Below are positions 43,582 to 52,748 of a DNA stretch of 64,000 nt, piece by piece. The notes under the pieces were generated by a model. It was not told where the DNA came from and ran no database searches. It worked only from the letters and a program-made list of their open reading frames with translations. Source of the DNA: Mesorhizobium sp. B2-7-2 (GTDB lineage: Bacteria; Pseudomonadota; Alphaproteobacteria; Rhizobiales; Rhizobiaceae); contig NZ_VFTZ01000008.1 in assembly GCF_006440775.1 (NCBI RefSeq), forward strand, positions 62,001 through 126,000, in the 5' to 3' direction. Position 1 is the first letter of the stretch; each line of letters starts with the position of its first letter. The position numbers and the translations under genes were made by a program.

Positions 43582-44460
43582 CTACCGCGCGTACTTATCC
43601 GCCTTGCGGTTCCCGAGCAGCAGCTTGCGCTCCAGATGCGCCCGGAGCTCGCCGTAATAGGCGGTGAGAAAAGCCTTTGAATCGATCGGCTCGACCCGGG
43701 CGCCGATCTTGCGCGCGATGGTCTCGGCCACGGCCTTCAGCGCGGAATAGTCGTCGCGGCGCAGCACTTCCTCCAGTTTCTGCAACTCGGCGATGCCATA
43801 GGCGTCGAGCTGTGCGGGGCTGAACTGGAAGCGGGCCGCGACCGGATCCTTGCGCTGCGAAAGGTCTTCGACCAGCGCCACTTTCGGCGCCTCGACCACC
43901 CAGGTGCCGGCGAGCAGGTCGCCGATCCTCAACCGGTCGCGGTTGAACAGCGGAAACAGCGAGAACAGCAACGCCCAGACCAGGCCGAAGATGGTCGACA
44001 GCGTGTCGGCGACATCGGCGCTGGCGCGCGCGGCGAGGATCGACAGCGGCAGAAAAACTTCGATCTCGCGCATCAGATTGCGCGCGATGACCTGGTCGAT
44101 GGTGAGGCCGGCGCCGCTGCGCGACGCGACCCTCACGCCAACCATGCGCTTGCCCGGCGTGGCTGCCCGTCGGCCCGCCTCGAAGGCGATGAAATAGACG
44201 TTGCGCAGGAAGAAGATGAAAATGATCCAGACGATGAACAGCGGCTGCGCATCCTGGATGCCAAGCCCTGCAAGGCCGAAGATCATCACCAGCGAGACGA
44301 TCACGGCCGCGACGACGATGATCACCACGTCGAGCAGGAATCCGGAAGCGCGGGTGCCGGCATCCGCCAGCTTGACCCGCAGGTCCACGCCTTCGGGCGT
44401 CACCAGCGGACGTATCAGCGCGGCAGGGTTCTTTGTCCTGGCTGTCCTAGCGGTCGCCAT
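43582..44460 (-). CDS. RDD-family membrane protein (last gene of the MoxR operon)
   Basis: The 292-residue protein has an RDD domain: 'LADAGTRASGFLLDVVIIVV' opens the first helix and 'RRAATPGKRMVGVRVASRSG' follows the second. Three to four transmembrane segments lie between about 35 and 185. The C-terminal 100 residues are soluble and rich in charged helices. Its ATG overlaps the end of the SpoIIM gene by 14 bp. RDD proteins are membrane proteins of mostly unknown role. The conserved pairing with SpoIIM and MoxR genes points to a shared membrane function. Confidence 0.85.
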   Translation of the reverse strand: MATARTARTKNPAALIRPLVTPEGVDLRVKLADAGTRASGFLLDVVIIVVAAVIVSLVMIFGLAGLGIQDAQPLFIVWIIFIFFLRNVYFIAFEAGRRAATPGKRMVGVRVASRSGAGLTIDQVIARNLMREIEVFLPLSILAARASADVADTLSTIFGLVWALLFSLFPLFNRDRLRIGDLLAGTWVVEAPKVALVEDLSQRKDPVAARFQFSPAQLDAYGIAELQKLEEVLRRDDYSALKAVAETIARKIGARVEPIDSKAFLTAYYGELRAHLERKLLLGNRKADKYAR

Positions 44461-45463
44461 GCCGCACCATCCGCAACAGGTAGAAATATGAGATCCAGAG
44501 CGCCAGCATGCCGCCGCCGATCGAATAGCGGGCGAGGTCGCTGGTGATCGTCTGCCTGCCGATGCCTTCCAACAGTCCGGCAAAAAGCAGCATCACCGTG
44601 ACGCCGATCATGGCGGTCGCCGCCACGCGCCCGGCTTGGGCGGCGGCGGCCATGCGGGTGAGTTCGCCGGGAAAGGCGATGCTGGTGCCGATGCGCATGC
44701 CGGCGGCACCCGCGATGGCGATGGCGAACAATTCCGTCGTGCCGTGGATCGAAAGCCAGCCGCCGAGCTCGAAGCCGAGGCCCTTGGCGGCATAAATCTG
44801 GAAAATGGCGCCGAGCATGCAGCCATTCATCAGGATGATCAGCACGCTCGGCACGGCGAAGGCGAAGCCCAGCGCGAAAGCCAGGATCGAGACCTGTGTG
44901 TTGTGCGTGAAGAGATAGGCGGCGAACCCCGACAGGAAATGGTCGCCGCCGCCGTAAAGCACGCTGCGCAGCGCCTCGGCCGACGAATCCGGGTTGCGCC
45001 CGCCCGCCAGGCTAGGCGCGATGATGGCGTCGTACCAGCGCTTGTCGGAAGCGACCAGCCAGTAGCCAGCAATGGCACCGATGAGGGTCAGCCCGACCGA
45101 CGTCCATACTTCGCGCCACAGGTCGCGGATCGCCGCCGGCCAGTCGTGCAGGAAGAAGTCGCCGATGCGCGTTCTCAAGCTTCGCCGCGCACCATAGAGA
45201 TAGAAATAACCGCGCAGGCACAGCGCCTCGAGATAGGCGATCAGCGCGCTGTCGAGCGAGGTCGCGCGCGCCACCGAGAGCGAGGACAGCGCCGAGCGGT
45301 AGAGCAGGGGCAGCGACAGGAGCTCGTCTTCCGAGAGCGCGCGCGGCGCGCGTTTTTCGACGCGCGCAAGCAGCGCCTCGAAGGCTTTCCAGTCGGCCTC
45401 GCGCTCCTGGCGGAAGCTTGCCAGCGACTGGCGCACGGAATCGGTGCCGGCCGACAGCGTCAT
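44447..45463 (-). CDS. SpoIIM-like (stage II sporulation protein M, DUF95) membrane protein
   Basis: The 338-residue protein has a soluble N-terminal helical region (1-110) and about five transmembrane segments, with the DUF95 signature 'NTQVSILAFALGFAFAVPSV' and 'LSIHGTTELFAIAIAGAAGM'. SpoIIM acts in peptidoglycan remodelling in Bacillus engulfment; the proteobacterial homologues do not sporulate and have no known function. It overlaps the DUF58 gene by four bases (ATGA) and the RDD gene by 14. Confidence 0.9.
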   Translation of the reverse strand: MTLSAGTDSVRQSLASFRQEREADWKAFEALLARVEKRAPRALSEDELLSLPLLYRSALSSLSVARATSLDSALIAYLEALCLRGYFYLYGARRSLRTRIGDFFLHDWPAAIRDLWREVWTSVGLTLIGAIAGYWLVASDKRWYDAIIAPSLAGGRNPDSSAEALRSVLYGGGDHFLSGFAAYLFTHNTQVSILAFALGFAFAVPSVLIILMNGCMLGAIFQIYAAKGLGFELGGWLSIHGTTELFAIAIAGAAGMRIGTSIAFPGELTRMAAAAQAGRVAATAMIGVTVMLLFAGLLEGIGRQTITSDLARYSIGGGMLALWISYFYLLRMVRHGDR

Positions 45464-46764
45464 AGAAGGTTCTCCTCCTTGAGCTGGATATAGCGCTCGA
45501 CCAGCGCCGGGCCGAGCCGCTGGTGGTCGGCCTCGATGACATGCGCGCCGAGCAGCCTCAGCCTGCCGATCACCACCTGCCGCTGCCGCAACAGGTCGCC
45601 GGCGGTGACGGAACGGGCGACATCCTCGGGCGCCGCCGGCGCCATGTCGGCCAGCGTTTCGAGCTCCACATCCTTCATCAGCATGAATAGCACCAGATGC
45701 CGCTCGGTCAGCCGGCCGACGGTGCGCAACATCAATTCGGCGCTGATCGGATCGACGAAATCGGTGAAGATGATGACCAGCGAGCGCCGGTCGAGCTTCG
45801 CCGAAAGCGTGGTCAGCGCCAGGGTGAAGTTGGTCTCCTCGGTCGAATAGTCGATCTCGGCGGCGCGCTTCTGGATCATGGTGAAGCTCGGCGAGCCGCG
45901 CACCGCGCCGCTCGACACGCGCGGCCTGGCATCGAAGGAGAACAAGCTGACAAGGTCGCCGCCCTTGAGCGCGATGAATGCCGACAAAAGCGCCGCCGTC
46001 ACCGCGCGGTCGACCTTCGGCACCCCGTCGACCGGCTCACACATCAGCCGGCCGCTGTCGATGGCCAAAACGATGTTGTTGTTCTCCTCGATCCGGAACT
46101 CGCGCGCCAGAAGCTTGCCGTGCCGGGCGCTGCGCTTCCAATCGATCATGCGGCGGCCCATGCCGGGTTGGTAATCCTTCAGCGCCTCGAACTCGCGGCC
46201 GTGGCCGGCGCGCTTCTGCGTATGGCCGTCGGCAAGGGCGGAACGCTGCAAGAGCGTGATCGCCTCGTCGCGCGCGCTGTTGACGTTGGGCAGCACCGCG
46301 ACCTTGCGGTCGACCGGCAACACAACCTGGTTCCAGATCAGCCCGAACGGACCCTGCCAGCGCAGCCAGAGACGATCGAAGCCGGCGATACCGCGGCGGA
46401 TGGCCTCGAATTCGAGATCGAGCGTGCCGCCATTGGCCGGCAGCGCGCCGCCGGTGCCGGCTAATGGCTGGACCCGCTGGTCATGCCCGACACGCGCCTG
46501 CAGGCGGCGCAGCCTTGCGCCGGCGCCGGCCGCGACGTGTAGGGTGAAGCGTCCGCCGACGCCGACCTGCGGCGGCGCCGTCAGCGTGGCGTTGAGCGAG
46601 GCGCGACCCCTGCCTGCGGCTGCGTCCACCGCCAGGAAGGCAAGCAGCAGGCAGATCCACAACAGGCCGAGATACCAGACATGCGGCAAGGCGAGCGCGA
46701 TCAGGAAGGCGGGGATCGCCCCCGCCGCCGCTGCCCAGACCGCTCGGCCGCTCGGATAGATCAA
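45460..46764 (-). CDS. DUF58 / von Willebrand factor A-like protein
   Basis: The 434-residue protein starts with two transmembrane helices (about 8-48), then a beta-rich segment and the DUF58 signature 'EFEALKDYQPGMGRRMIDWKRSARHGKLLAREF' region (split here: 'GREFEALKDYQPGM', then 'RRMIDWKRSARHGKLL'). A vWA fold follows, with a MIDAS-like 'LAIDSGRLM' that replaces the usual DxSxS. The partner MoxR ATPase is expected to remodel such metal-binding domains. It overlaps both neighbours by ATGA. Confidence 0.92.
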   Translation of the reverse strand: MIYPSGRAVWAAAAGAIPAFLIALALPHVWYLGLLWICLLLAFLAVDAAAGRGRASLNATLTAPPQVGVGGRFTLHVAAGAGARLRRLQARVGHDQRVQPLAGTGGALPANGGTLDLEFEAIRRGIAGFDRLWLRWQGPFGLIWNQVVLPVDRKVAVLPNVNSARDEAITLLQRSALADGHTQKRAGHGREFEALKDYQPGMGRRMIDWKRSARHGKLLAREFRIEENNNIVLAIDSGRLMCEPVDGVPKVDRAVTAALLSAFIALKGGDLVSLFSFDARPRVSSGAVRGSPSFTMIQKRAAEIDYSTEETNFTLALTTLSAKLDRRSLVIIFTDFVDPISAELMLRTVGRLTERHLVLFMLMKDVELETLADMAPAAPEDVARSVTAGDLLRQRQVVIGRLRLLGAHVIEADHQRLGPALVERYIQLKEENLL

Positions 46765-47717
46765 CGCGGCGCTTCCGTATGGTCGACGAGGTCGGAGACG
46801 ATCTGCTCGACCAGCCGCCCGTCGATCTGCGCCGCCGGCGAGAGAACGACACGGTGACGCAGCGCCGGCACGGCCAGCGCCTTGACGTCGTCGGGGATGA
46901 CATAGTTGCGGCCGTCGAGCGCCGCCCTGGCGCGCGCGGCTCTCGCCAGCATGGCGCCCGCGCGTGGGCTCGCTCCCACCTCCAGGTCAGGGCTTTCGCG
47001 CGTGCCGCGCACAAGTGCCGCGATATAGCCGACGACATCGTCGACCAGCGTGACGTCGCCGACCGTGGCGAGCGCTGCTTCCAGCGTCTTGCGGTCCGTC
47101 CGCGCCTTGATGCCGTATTGTTCGATATCGTGCGAGGCCGAGCCGCCGCCGTGATGGACGATGATGGCGCGCTCTTCCGTGAGATCCGGATAGCTCACCC
47201 GATGCTTGAACAGGAAGCGGTCGAGCTGCGCTTCGGGCAGCGGATAGACGCCCTGGTGCTCGATGGGGTTCTGCGTCGCCACCACCATGAAATTCCGGCC
47301 GAGCGAATGGGTGGTGCCGTCGAACGTGACGGCATGCTCCTGCATGGCCTCGAGCAGCGCGGCTTGCGTCTTCGGCGGCGTGCGGTTGATTTCGTCTGCG
47401 AGCAGAAGCTCGCAGAAGATCGGGCCGCGCGTCAGCGTGAACTGCCCGGTCTGGAAATTATAGATGTTGGCGCCGACGATATCGCCGGGCATCAAGTCGG
47501 GCGTGAACTGGATGCGCCCATAGGAGACGCCGAGCGCCTGCGCGAAGCAGCGCGCCGTCATCGTCTTGGCGGTGCCGGGCGGCCCTTCGAGCAGGATATG
47601 CCCGCCGGCAAACAGCGCCGTCAGCATCAGGTCGACCGTGTCGCGCTGCCCGGTGATCGCTTTTGCCACTTCTTCCCTGATCGCGTTCGCCAGGGTCTTC
47701 ACTTCATCGACGTTCAA
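46761..47717 (-). CDS. MoxR-family AAA+ ATPase
   Basis: MoxR ATPases act as chaperones that insert cofactors or activate vWA-domain proteins. The 318-residue protein has Walker A 'GPPGTAKT' (about 46), Walker B 'LLLADEINR' and sensor 1 'VVATQNPIEHQG'. The TTG at 47717 is chosen because AAGGAGG lies five bases upstream and no Shine-Dalgarno precedes the ATG at 47741, which would add eight residues. It overlaps the DUF4350 gene end by 14 bp and DUF58 by four, so the six genes are one transcript. Confidence 0.93.
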   Translation of the reverse strand: MNVDEVKTLANAIREEVAKAITGQRDTVDLMLTALFAGGHILLEGPPGTAKTMTARCFAQALGVSYGRIQFTPDLMPGDIVGANIYNFQTGQFTLTRGPIFCELLLADEINRTPPKTQAALLEAMQEHAVTFDGTTHSLGRNFMVVATQNPIEHQGVYPLPEAQLDRFLFKHRVSYPDLTEERAIIVHHGGGSASHDIEQYGIKARTDRKTLEAALATVGDVTLVDDVVGYIAALVRGTRESPDLEVGASPRAGAMLARAARARAALDGRNYVIPDDVKALAVPALRHRVVLSPAAQIDGRLVEQIVSDLVDHTEAPR

Positions 47718-48918
47718 TGAGCCTCCTTGCCGTCCAGTCATGCAGCTTTTCGGCTGCCTCGTGCATTGCGGCCAGATTGTTGGAATCGTGTACTGCCCTG
47801 AAGCGGGCGGTGAAGCCGTGCTGTTCTTCCTTGTCGCGGGAATCGAGCCAGCGGTCGAGCGCCTCGCCCTGCAGCCCGTGCGGCGCGCCGAGCAGGGCGG
47901 CCGCGCGCTGGCGCATCAGCGCTGCGTAACGGTCGCCAAGCTCCTGCAGCCGCCCGGCGCGCTTCAAAAGCATCGCCGTGGTGTCGACCAGCGCCTGCTT
48001 GCCGAAGGCGATGGCGCGCCCCTCCGCGCGCGGTGGGCCGAAGCGGCCGAGCCCGTGCAGGAAGGCGAGCGCGGCCGCCACAAGCACCGACAGCGTCAAA
48101 GCCAGGAAGGGCGGTTCGATCAGCAGCTTGGCGAGATCGTAGTTGCCGCCGATGCCGTGCAGCGTCAGGTCGAACATGACGGCGCCCTTGGCGGGCTCCA
48201 GCATGGCGATGATGTCGAGCGCGGCGGCCGCCCTCTGCTCGTCCTTCAGCGCGGCATTGTTGAGGAAATCGGGATCGGTGAGGATGTAGAAGGGCTCGTT
48301 GTCGAGCTCGGTCAGGATAGCCCTGCCGTCGCCCGCCGCGATCAGCGGATGGTCGTCCGCCACCCATTGCAGTTCGCCTGGCGCGGCCACCATGCGGCCG
48401 GCGATGTTGATCTGCGAGAGCGTGTTCTTGGCCTCGCCGAGCTTGGCCTTGGCGATGCGGCCGAGCCAGTCGTTGACGACGTTGTTGGGCAGCCGCTCGA
48501 CCTTTTCCTCCCAGCCTTCATGGCTGAACAAGGGAAAGGTCTGCCATTTCGGCAGGACAAAGAGCGTGTCCTTACCCGCGCGCAGCTTGATGAGGCGATC
48601 GAGCGCGGCCGGGTCGCTGCCCGGCGCGATGGTGACGACCAGCAGGAAGGTCGATGCCAGTGGGGACGCCAGGTCCTTCTCGCCGCGCTCCATCGGCGGC
48701 GCCTGTCCGTTGGTGAGCTTCAGCCATTCGACAAGCCCGGCATAGCCGGTGCCGCCCTTCGAGAACGGCGTGGCACCGCCCTGGGGCTGGCGGAAATCCG
48801 GCGCATAGGTGGACAGCAGGAAAAATCCGGCCGCCGCCAGCAGGCTGGCGAAAATGCCCCAGAACAGGGTCTTGCGGCTGAACGGTTCTTGCGCTGCGCC
48901 TGTCATCTGCGCGGTCAT
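47704..48918 (-). CDS. DUF4350-domain membrane protein
   Basis: The 404-residue protein has one N-terminal transmembrane helix ('KTLFWGIFASLLAAAGFFLL', about 16-35), a DUF4350 domain with glutamine amidotransferase-like topology ('GGTGYAGLVEWLK', 'DTLFVLPKWQTFPLF'), a second helix ('LALTLSVLVAAALAFL', about 275) and a helical cytoplasmic tail. Role unknown. DUF4350 is typical of MoxR-SpoIIM operons. The ATG overlaps the upstream stop by four bases. Confidence 0.85.
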   Translation of the reverse strand: MTAQMTGAAQEPFSRKTLFWGIFASLLAAAGFFLLSTYAPDFRQPQGGATPFSKGGTGYAGLVEWLKLTNGQAPPMERGEKDLASPLASTFLLVVTIAPGSDPAALDRLIKLRAGKDTLFVLPKWQTFPLFSHEGWEEKVERLPNNVVNDWLGRIAKAKLGEAKNTLSQINIAGRMVAAPGELQWVADDHPLIAAGDGRAILTELDNEPFYILTDPDFLNNAALKDEQRAAAALDIIAMLEPAKGAVMFDLTLHGIGGNYDLAKLLIEPPFLALTLSVLVAAALAFLHGLGRFGPPRAEGRAIAFGKQALVDTTAMLLKRAGRLQELGDRYAALMRQRAAALLGAPHGLQGEALDRWLDSRDKEEQHGFTARFRAVHDSNNLAAMHEAAEKLHDWTARRLIERR

Positions 48919-49541
48919 GCCCAGGCGTCCCGGAAGGCGAAACGCTCATAGGCGCCCCGCGCCTGCCGCCAGCCCTCGGCGCCGACCGGACGCCGGGCAA
49001 ACAAGGCCGCCTCGACGATGCGGGCGATCTCGCTGAAGGCGGCGCGGGGCCGGGTGGGGATGGAACCGGCGGCGGCGATGTCGCGCGCGGTGAGCGATGG
49101 ACGCAGGAAATCGGGCAGCCGGGTGGCGATATCTGAGACGCTGCGGCGCAACAAAAGGTGCACCGCCTCGTCATACTCGCCGCGCGCGGCGAGCGCATCG
49201 GCCTCGGAGAGCAGGACCTGGGCAGCTCCCGCGTCAGGGCGCCACTCTTCCTTCGCTTCGGTCTCTTCGCGTTTCCGCCGCCATGGCAGGCGCCAGGCAA
49301 TGCCTTTCGCCTCGAGGAAAAGCAGAAAAGCAATGATCGCGACGCCGATGATCACCGCGCCCCAGAAGAGATAGATCATATAGGGACCGAGCTTCGCCAA
49401 GCCGTCCAGAAACGGCTTCAGCCACTCCGGCGGCTCGGGCCGCACGTAGGTCGGCAAGGCGAACTGGATCGAATCGTCCCCCAGCAGTTGCTTGTGCAAC
49501 TGCACCAGCCGTCCGGCCTCTTCCGTCCCTGCGGCTGTCAC
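48915..49541 (-). CDS. DUF4129-domain protein, first gene of the MoxR operon
   Basis: The 208-residue protein has one transmembrane helix ('YMIYLFWGAVIIGVAIIAFL', about 53-73), a basic linker and a C-terminal helical DUF4129 domain with 'ARGEYDEAVHLLLRRSVSDI'. The GTG at 49541 is preferred because AGGGGG lies about nine bases upstream; the ATG at 49595 has no such site and adds a Cys/Arg-rich tail. It may expose its domain to the cytoplasm like a scaffold. It faces a divergent membrane-protein gene. Confidence 0.82.
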   Translation of the reverse strand: MTAAGTEEAGRLVQLHKQLLGDDSIQFALPTYVRPEPPEWLKPFLDGLAKLGPYMIYLFWGAVIIGVAIIAFLLFLEAKGIAWRLPWRRKREETEAKEEWRPDAGAAQVLLSEADALAARGEYDEAVHLLLRRSVSDIATRLPDFLRPSLTARDIAAAGSIPTRPRAAFSEIARIVEAALFARRPVGAEGWRQARGAYERFAFRDAWA

Positions 49542-49690
49542 CCGCTCGTTCCCCCTGCAACCTGCGGTTCGGGGCCGACACTGGCAATACGCCATGACAA
49601 TTGCAAGCGCACTGGACGTAGCCTTTCAATCTTGGCAAATTTACTTTGAAGTCGCCGATGAACGCAGCGGTGACTCGGGGGAAAATTATC

Positions 49691-50473
49691 ATGACGACTG
49701 CAACATTGGGACGACCCGGCAGATTCGAGATCGGCAGGGTATTCAGCAACACCTTCGGAGTGATTGGCCGAAACCTCGGACTTTGCGTGGGGTTGGCGGC
49801 TTTGTTTTCGGGCCTGCCGGCATTGCTCGTCAGGCTGTGGACCCAGCCGCAGATCGACGCCATGATGCAGCGCGACCCCGGCACCATGGCCGACCCAGGC
49901 GCCATGTTTCGCAATTCCTACATCACCATCATCGCCGGATTGATTTCGTTCGTGTGCGCGCTGCTGCTGCAGTCGGCGCTGGTGCGGGCGACCATCGAGG
50001 ACCTCAATGGCAAGCGTCCGTCTTTTGGCGACTGCATCCAGATTGCGATCCGCTTTCTGCTGCCGACGCTTGGCATCGGCCTTCTCGTCGGTCTCGGTGC
50101 GGGTATCGGCCTGATGCTGTTGATCGTGCCGGGCATTATCCTCTGGCTCGGCTGGTCGATGTCGGTGCCGGTCCTGATCCAGGAGCGGCGTGGCGTGTTC
50201 GGCTCGATGTCGCGCAGTCGGGTCCTCACCAAGGGCAGTCGCTGGGGGCTTTTCGGCCTGTTCCTCATTCTCATCATCATCGCGATGGTCATCCAATGGG
50301 GGATGCTGCTCGTTCTGGTGCTGTTCGGCGGCATCATCGCCGAGATCGGCGCCGCGCTAGTGCAGACGGTGGTGTCGATGGTGCTGTCGATCGCAACCGC
50401 GGTGAGCTATGTCGAGCTGCGCCAGGCGAAAGAAGGCGCAAGCATCGACGAACTGGCGGAGATCTTCTCGTAG
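49691..50473 (+). CDS. Multi-pass membrane protein, possibly glycerophosphodiester-phosphodiesterase membrane-domain-like
   Basis: The 260-residue protein has about six hydrophobic helices and ends 'ATAVSYVELRQAKEGASIDE'. This C-terminus and 'GRVFSNTFGVIGRNLGL' near the start are typical of a family of glycerophosphodiester-phosphodiesterase-type membrane domains (YciC-like). No enzymatic motif is present. The ATG at 49691 has GGGGGA about ten bases upstream; an upstream in-frame ATG at 49646 lacks a site. A degraded paralogue follows at 50492. It is divergent from the MoxR operon and may be functionally linked. Confidence 0.8.
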   Translation: MTTATLGRPGRFEIGRVFSNTFGVIGRNLGLCVGLAALFSGLPALLVRLWTQPQIDAMMQRDPGTMADPGAMFRNSYITIIAGLISFVCALLLQSALVRATIEDLNGKRPSFGDCIQIAIRFLLPTLGIGLLVGLGAGIGLMLLIVPGIILWLGWSMSVPVLIQERRGVFGSMSRSRVLTKGSRWGLFGLFLILIIIAMVIQWGMLLVLVLFGGIIAEIGAALVQTVVSMVLSIATAVSYVELRQAKEGASIDELAEIFS

Positions 50474-50491
50474 GCAGCAGAGATCAACCCG

Positions 50492-50742
50492 ATGGCTTTG
50501 GAAAGCCCAGGTGCAGCCGGTAAATTCCGGCTGGGCGGGGTAGTCGGCAATGCGCTCTCGTTCATCGGACGGAATCCGGTTCTCTCGCTGGCGGTCGCCG
50601 TGTGCTTTTTCGCCCTGCCATCGCGACGACCACTTACATAGCCTTGCGGCGGGCGAAGGAGGGCGGTGGCGTCGACGAACTGGTGGCTGTCTTTCGTAGC
50701 AATCGCCGCCGACGCAATCTGAGCCGAAAGGCAATCGCTTGA
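50492..50742 (+). pseudogene. Remnant of a tandem paralogue of the membrane protein at 49691
   Basis: From the ATG at 50492 the frame reads 'MALESPGAAGKFRLGGVVGN', then 'ALSFIGRNPVLSLAVAV', which aligns with residues 1-38 of the upstream protein. From 50620, in another frame, 'IATTTYIALRRAKEGGGVDE' then 'LVAVFRS' aligns with its last 27 residues. About 170 central codons are missing and the two parts are out of frame, so no full protein is made. A short variable tail runs to a TGA at 50742. Confidence 0.85.
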
Positions 50743-50803
50743 CAAATGAGCGCTCGGCCGACGCGACCGGGAAGGTCGCGCCGGCCGCTCGCTCCTGGGA
50801 GGA

Positions 50804-52444
50804 TCAGGACTCCAGCCAGACTTTCTCGAAATGCTGCTCAAGCGCCTGGTGCTGTTCGCAGCCCTGCACGCCCTTGCGATAGGTGCGATAGACCGAGCGC
50901 CAATAGGGCTGGATGATGATGCCGGCATCGCGCAAATTGGTCTCGATCTTGCCCATGATCTCCTTGCGCTGGGCGGCATCCGGCGTTGCAAGCGCCTTGT
51001 CGAGAAGCTCGTCGAACTCCCTGTTCGAATAGGCGCTTTCGTTCCAGGCGCCACCCGATTTGTAGGCCAGCGCCAGCACCTGCACGCCGAGCGGGCGGCC
51101 GAGCCATTCGGTGCAGGAATAGGGGAACTTGGCCCAGTCGTTCCAGAAGGTCGCGGCCGGCAGCACTGTGCGCTTGATCTTCAGGCCGGCCTCGCGGATT
51201 TGCGCGGCGATCGCGTCGGCGGTGCTCTTTTGCCATTCGACGTCGACCGAGATCAGCTCATATTCGTGGTCGGCCTTGCCGGATTCCGTAATCAGCTTCT
51301 TGGCCTGTTCGACATCGCGTTTGGCCGGGCCGATATCGGCGAATTCCGGATGCATCGGGCCGACATGGTGGTTGTCGGCGGGCTTGCCGCGGCCGTCCAG
51401 CCCGAGCTTCAGCACGGCCGCATTGTCGACCGCAAGCTGCGCGGCTCGGCGCACCTTGACGTCGTCATAGGGCACGTTGGAGACATTGAAGCGCGCGACG
51501 ATGGTAGAGCCGGTGGCGATCTCGGAGTTCTGCAGGCCCATCTGCTCGGTCTGCGACACGGCGTCCGCCGTGGTCTCGTGGTCGGTGTCGATCTCGCCGG
51601 ATTCAAAGGCCGACAGCGTGGCGTTGGGATCGGAGCCGTAGTCGACCCATTTGATGCCATCGAGATAGAACTCGCCCTTCCACCACGGCTTGTCCTTGCG
51701 CTTCACCTCCGCGCCCGTCTCGGCGTCCCAACTCACCAGCTCGCAAGGGCCGGTGGTGATGGCCAAAGCCTTCTTCGGATCGGCATCGCCCTCATAGGAG
51801 CGGTGCATGATCAGCGCCGGATAATCGGCCATGCCGGCGATCAGCGAGATGTCGGGCTTCGGCAGGTTGATCTTGACGGTGTAGTCGTCGACCTTCTGGA
51901 TGCCGCCGTCTACCGGCTTCTTGGTGTCGGCATTGACCAGCGCGCCCATGCGCGCCGCGACCGAATTGCCGGCTACCGAGGCATCGCACCAGCGGTTGAG
52001 GTTGTGGATCACGTCGTCGGCGTTGAAAATGTCGCCGTTCGACCATGTGACGCCTTTGCGCACGTGCAGCGTGATCGTCTTGGCGTCGTCGCTGGTCTCC
52101 CAACTTTCCAGCAGCCAGGGCTCGAAGGAGAAGTCGGTTTTCCAGCGCACCAGATATTCGTTGCACTGGCGCGCGACATTCGACATCTCGACGCCGTCGA
52201 AGGTGCGCGGGTCTTTAAAGCCCTTGACGTTCATAGCCACGCGCAGCACGCCGCCCTTTTTCGGCTCGGCGGCGCGGGCAGGCGAGGGAGCGATCCCGCC
52301 CAGCGCCATCGCTCCGGCGGCGCTGACGCCGAAGCCGGCCATCAAGGCCAGATATTCGCGCCGACTGATCGCGCCCTTCTTGAAATCGTCGGCGATCGGC
52401 TTGGCTTGCGGATGCAGTTTTCTGTCGGTCAGCATGAATTTCAT
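50804..52444 (-). CDS. ABC transporter substrate-binding protein, family 5 (peptide/nickel type)
   Basis: The 546-residue protein has a Tat-type signal, '[21 protein letters not shown]' (about 25-45, shown as a pattern around the SRRxYL motif), and the SBP_bac_5 domain starting '[13 protein letters not shown]'. Typical clusters '[20 protein letters not shown]'-like and '[19 protein letters not shown]' occur at about 105-145. Such proteins bind oligopeptides or other small solutes in the periplasm. No permease or ATPase genes adjoin, so its transporter is elsewhere or outside the window. Several acidic and Trp residues at the pocket suggest a non-peptide ligand is possible. Confidence 0.9.
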   Translation of the reverse strand: MKFMLTDRKLHPQAKPIADDFKKGAISRREYLALMAGFGVSAAGAMALGGIAPSPARAAEPKKGGVLRVAMNVKGFKDPRTFDGVEMSNVARQCNEYLVRWKTDFSFEPWLLESWETSDDAKTITLHVRKGVTWSNGDIFNADDVIHNLNRWCDASVAGNSVAARMGALVNADTKKPVDGGIQKVDDYTVKINLPKPDISLIAGMADYPALIMHRSYEGDADPKKALAITTGPCELVSWDAETGAEVKRKDKPWWKGEFYLDGIKWVDYGSDPNATLSAFESGEIDTDHETTADAVSQTEQMGLQNSEIATGSTIVARFNVSNVPYDDVKVRRAAQLAVDNAAVLKLGLDGRGKPADNHHVGPMHPEFADIGPAKRDVEQAKKLITESGKADHEYELISVDVEWQKSTADAIAAQIREAGLKIKRTVLPAATFWNDWAKFPYSCTEWLGRPLGVQVLALAYKSGGAWNESAYSNREFDELLDKALATPDAAQRKEIMGKIETNLRDAGIIIQPYWRSVYRTYRKGVQGCEQHQALEQHFEKVWLES

Positions 52445-52615
52445 CGTCGTTCCCTCTGTTGTTGGGCGCTCCGGGCCGCCATGCGGGGCGGATGCGTCCG
52501 CCGGAGCGCCGTTGCCTGCGAGGGAATGATAGGTCCGCTTTCCGCCGCGAAATGGTTGGGTTTCCGCAGTTCTTGTGCGCTGTTCCGCAGGTTAAAGTTG
52601 GCCAGGGCGCCGCCG

Positions 52616-52741
52616 CCCCCTCATCCGGCCGCTTCGCGGCCACCTCTCCCCGACGGGGAGAAGAGACTGGCGCCGGCGCTGACCGATTCCTCTCCCCTCG
52701 GGGAGAGGTCGGCCGAGCGAAGCGGAGGCTGGGTGAGGGGG
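52616..52741. repeat. RIME-like palindromic repeat (type A relative, divergent copy)
   Basis: CCCCCTCA (52616-52623) pairs with TGAGGGGG (52734-52741), with CGGCCGCTTCGCGGCC and GGGGAGA/TCTCCCC stems inside. It shares the GCGGCCG...CTTCGC words with the three type A copies. It lies between the binding-protein gene and the esterase gene; this 304-base gap holds nothing else recognisable. Confidence 0.7.
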
Positions 52742-52748
52742 AGCGGCC

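Noticed and set aside
52616..52741. Treating the palindromic repeats as CRISPR-like or as transposons
   Set aside because: They are single, self-complementary intergenic elements without regular spacers or internal genes.
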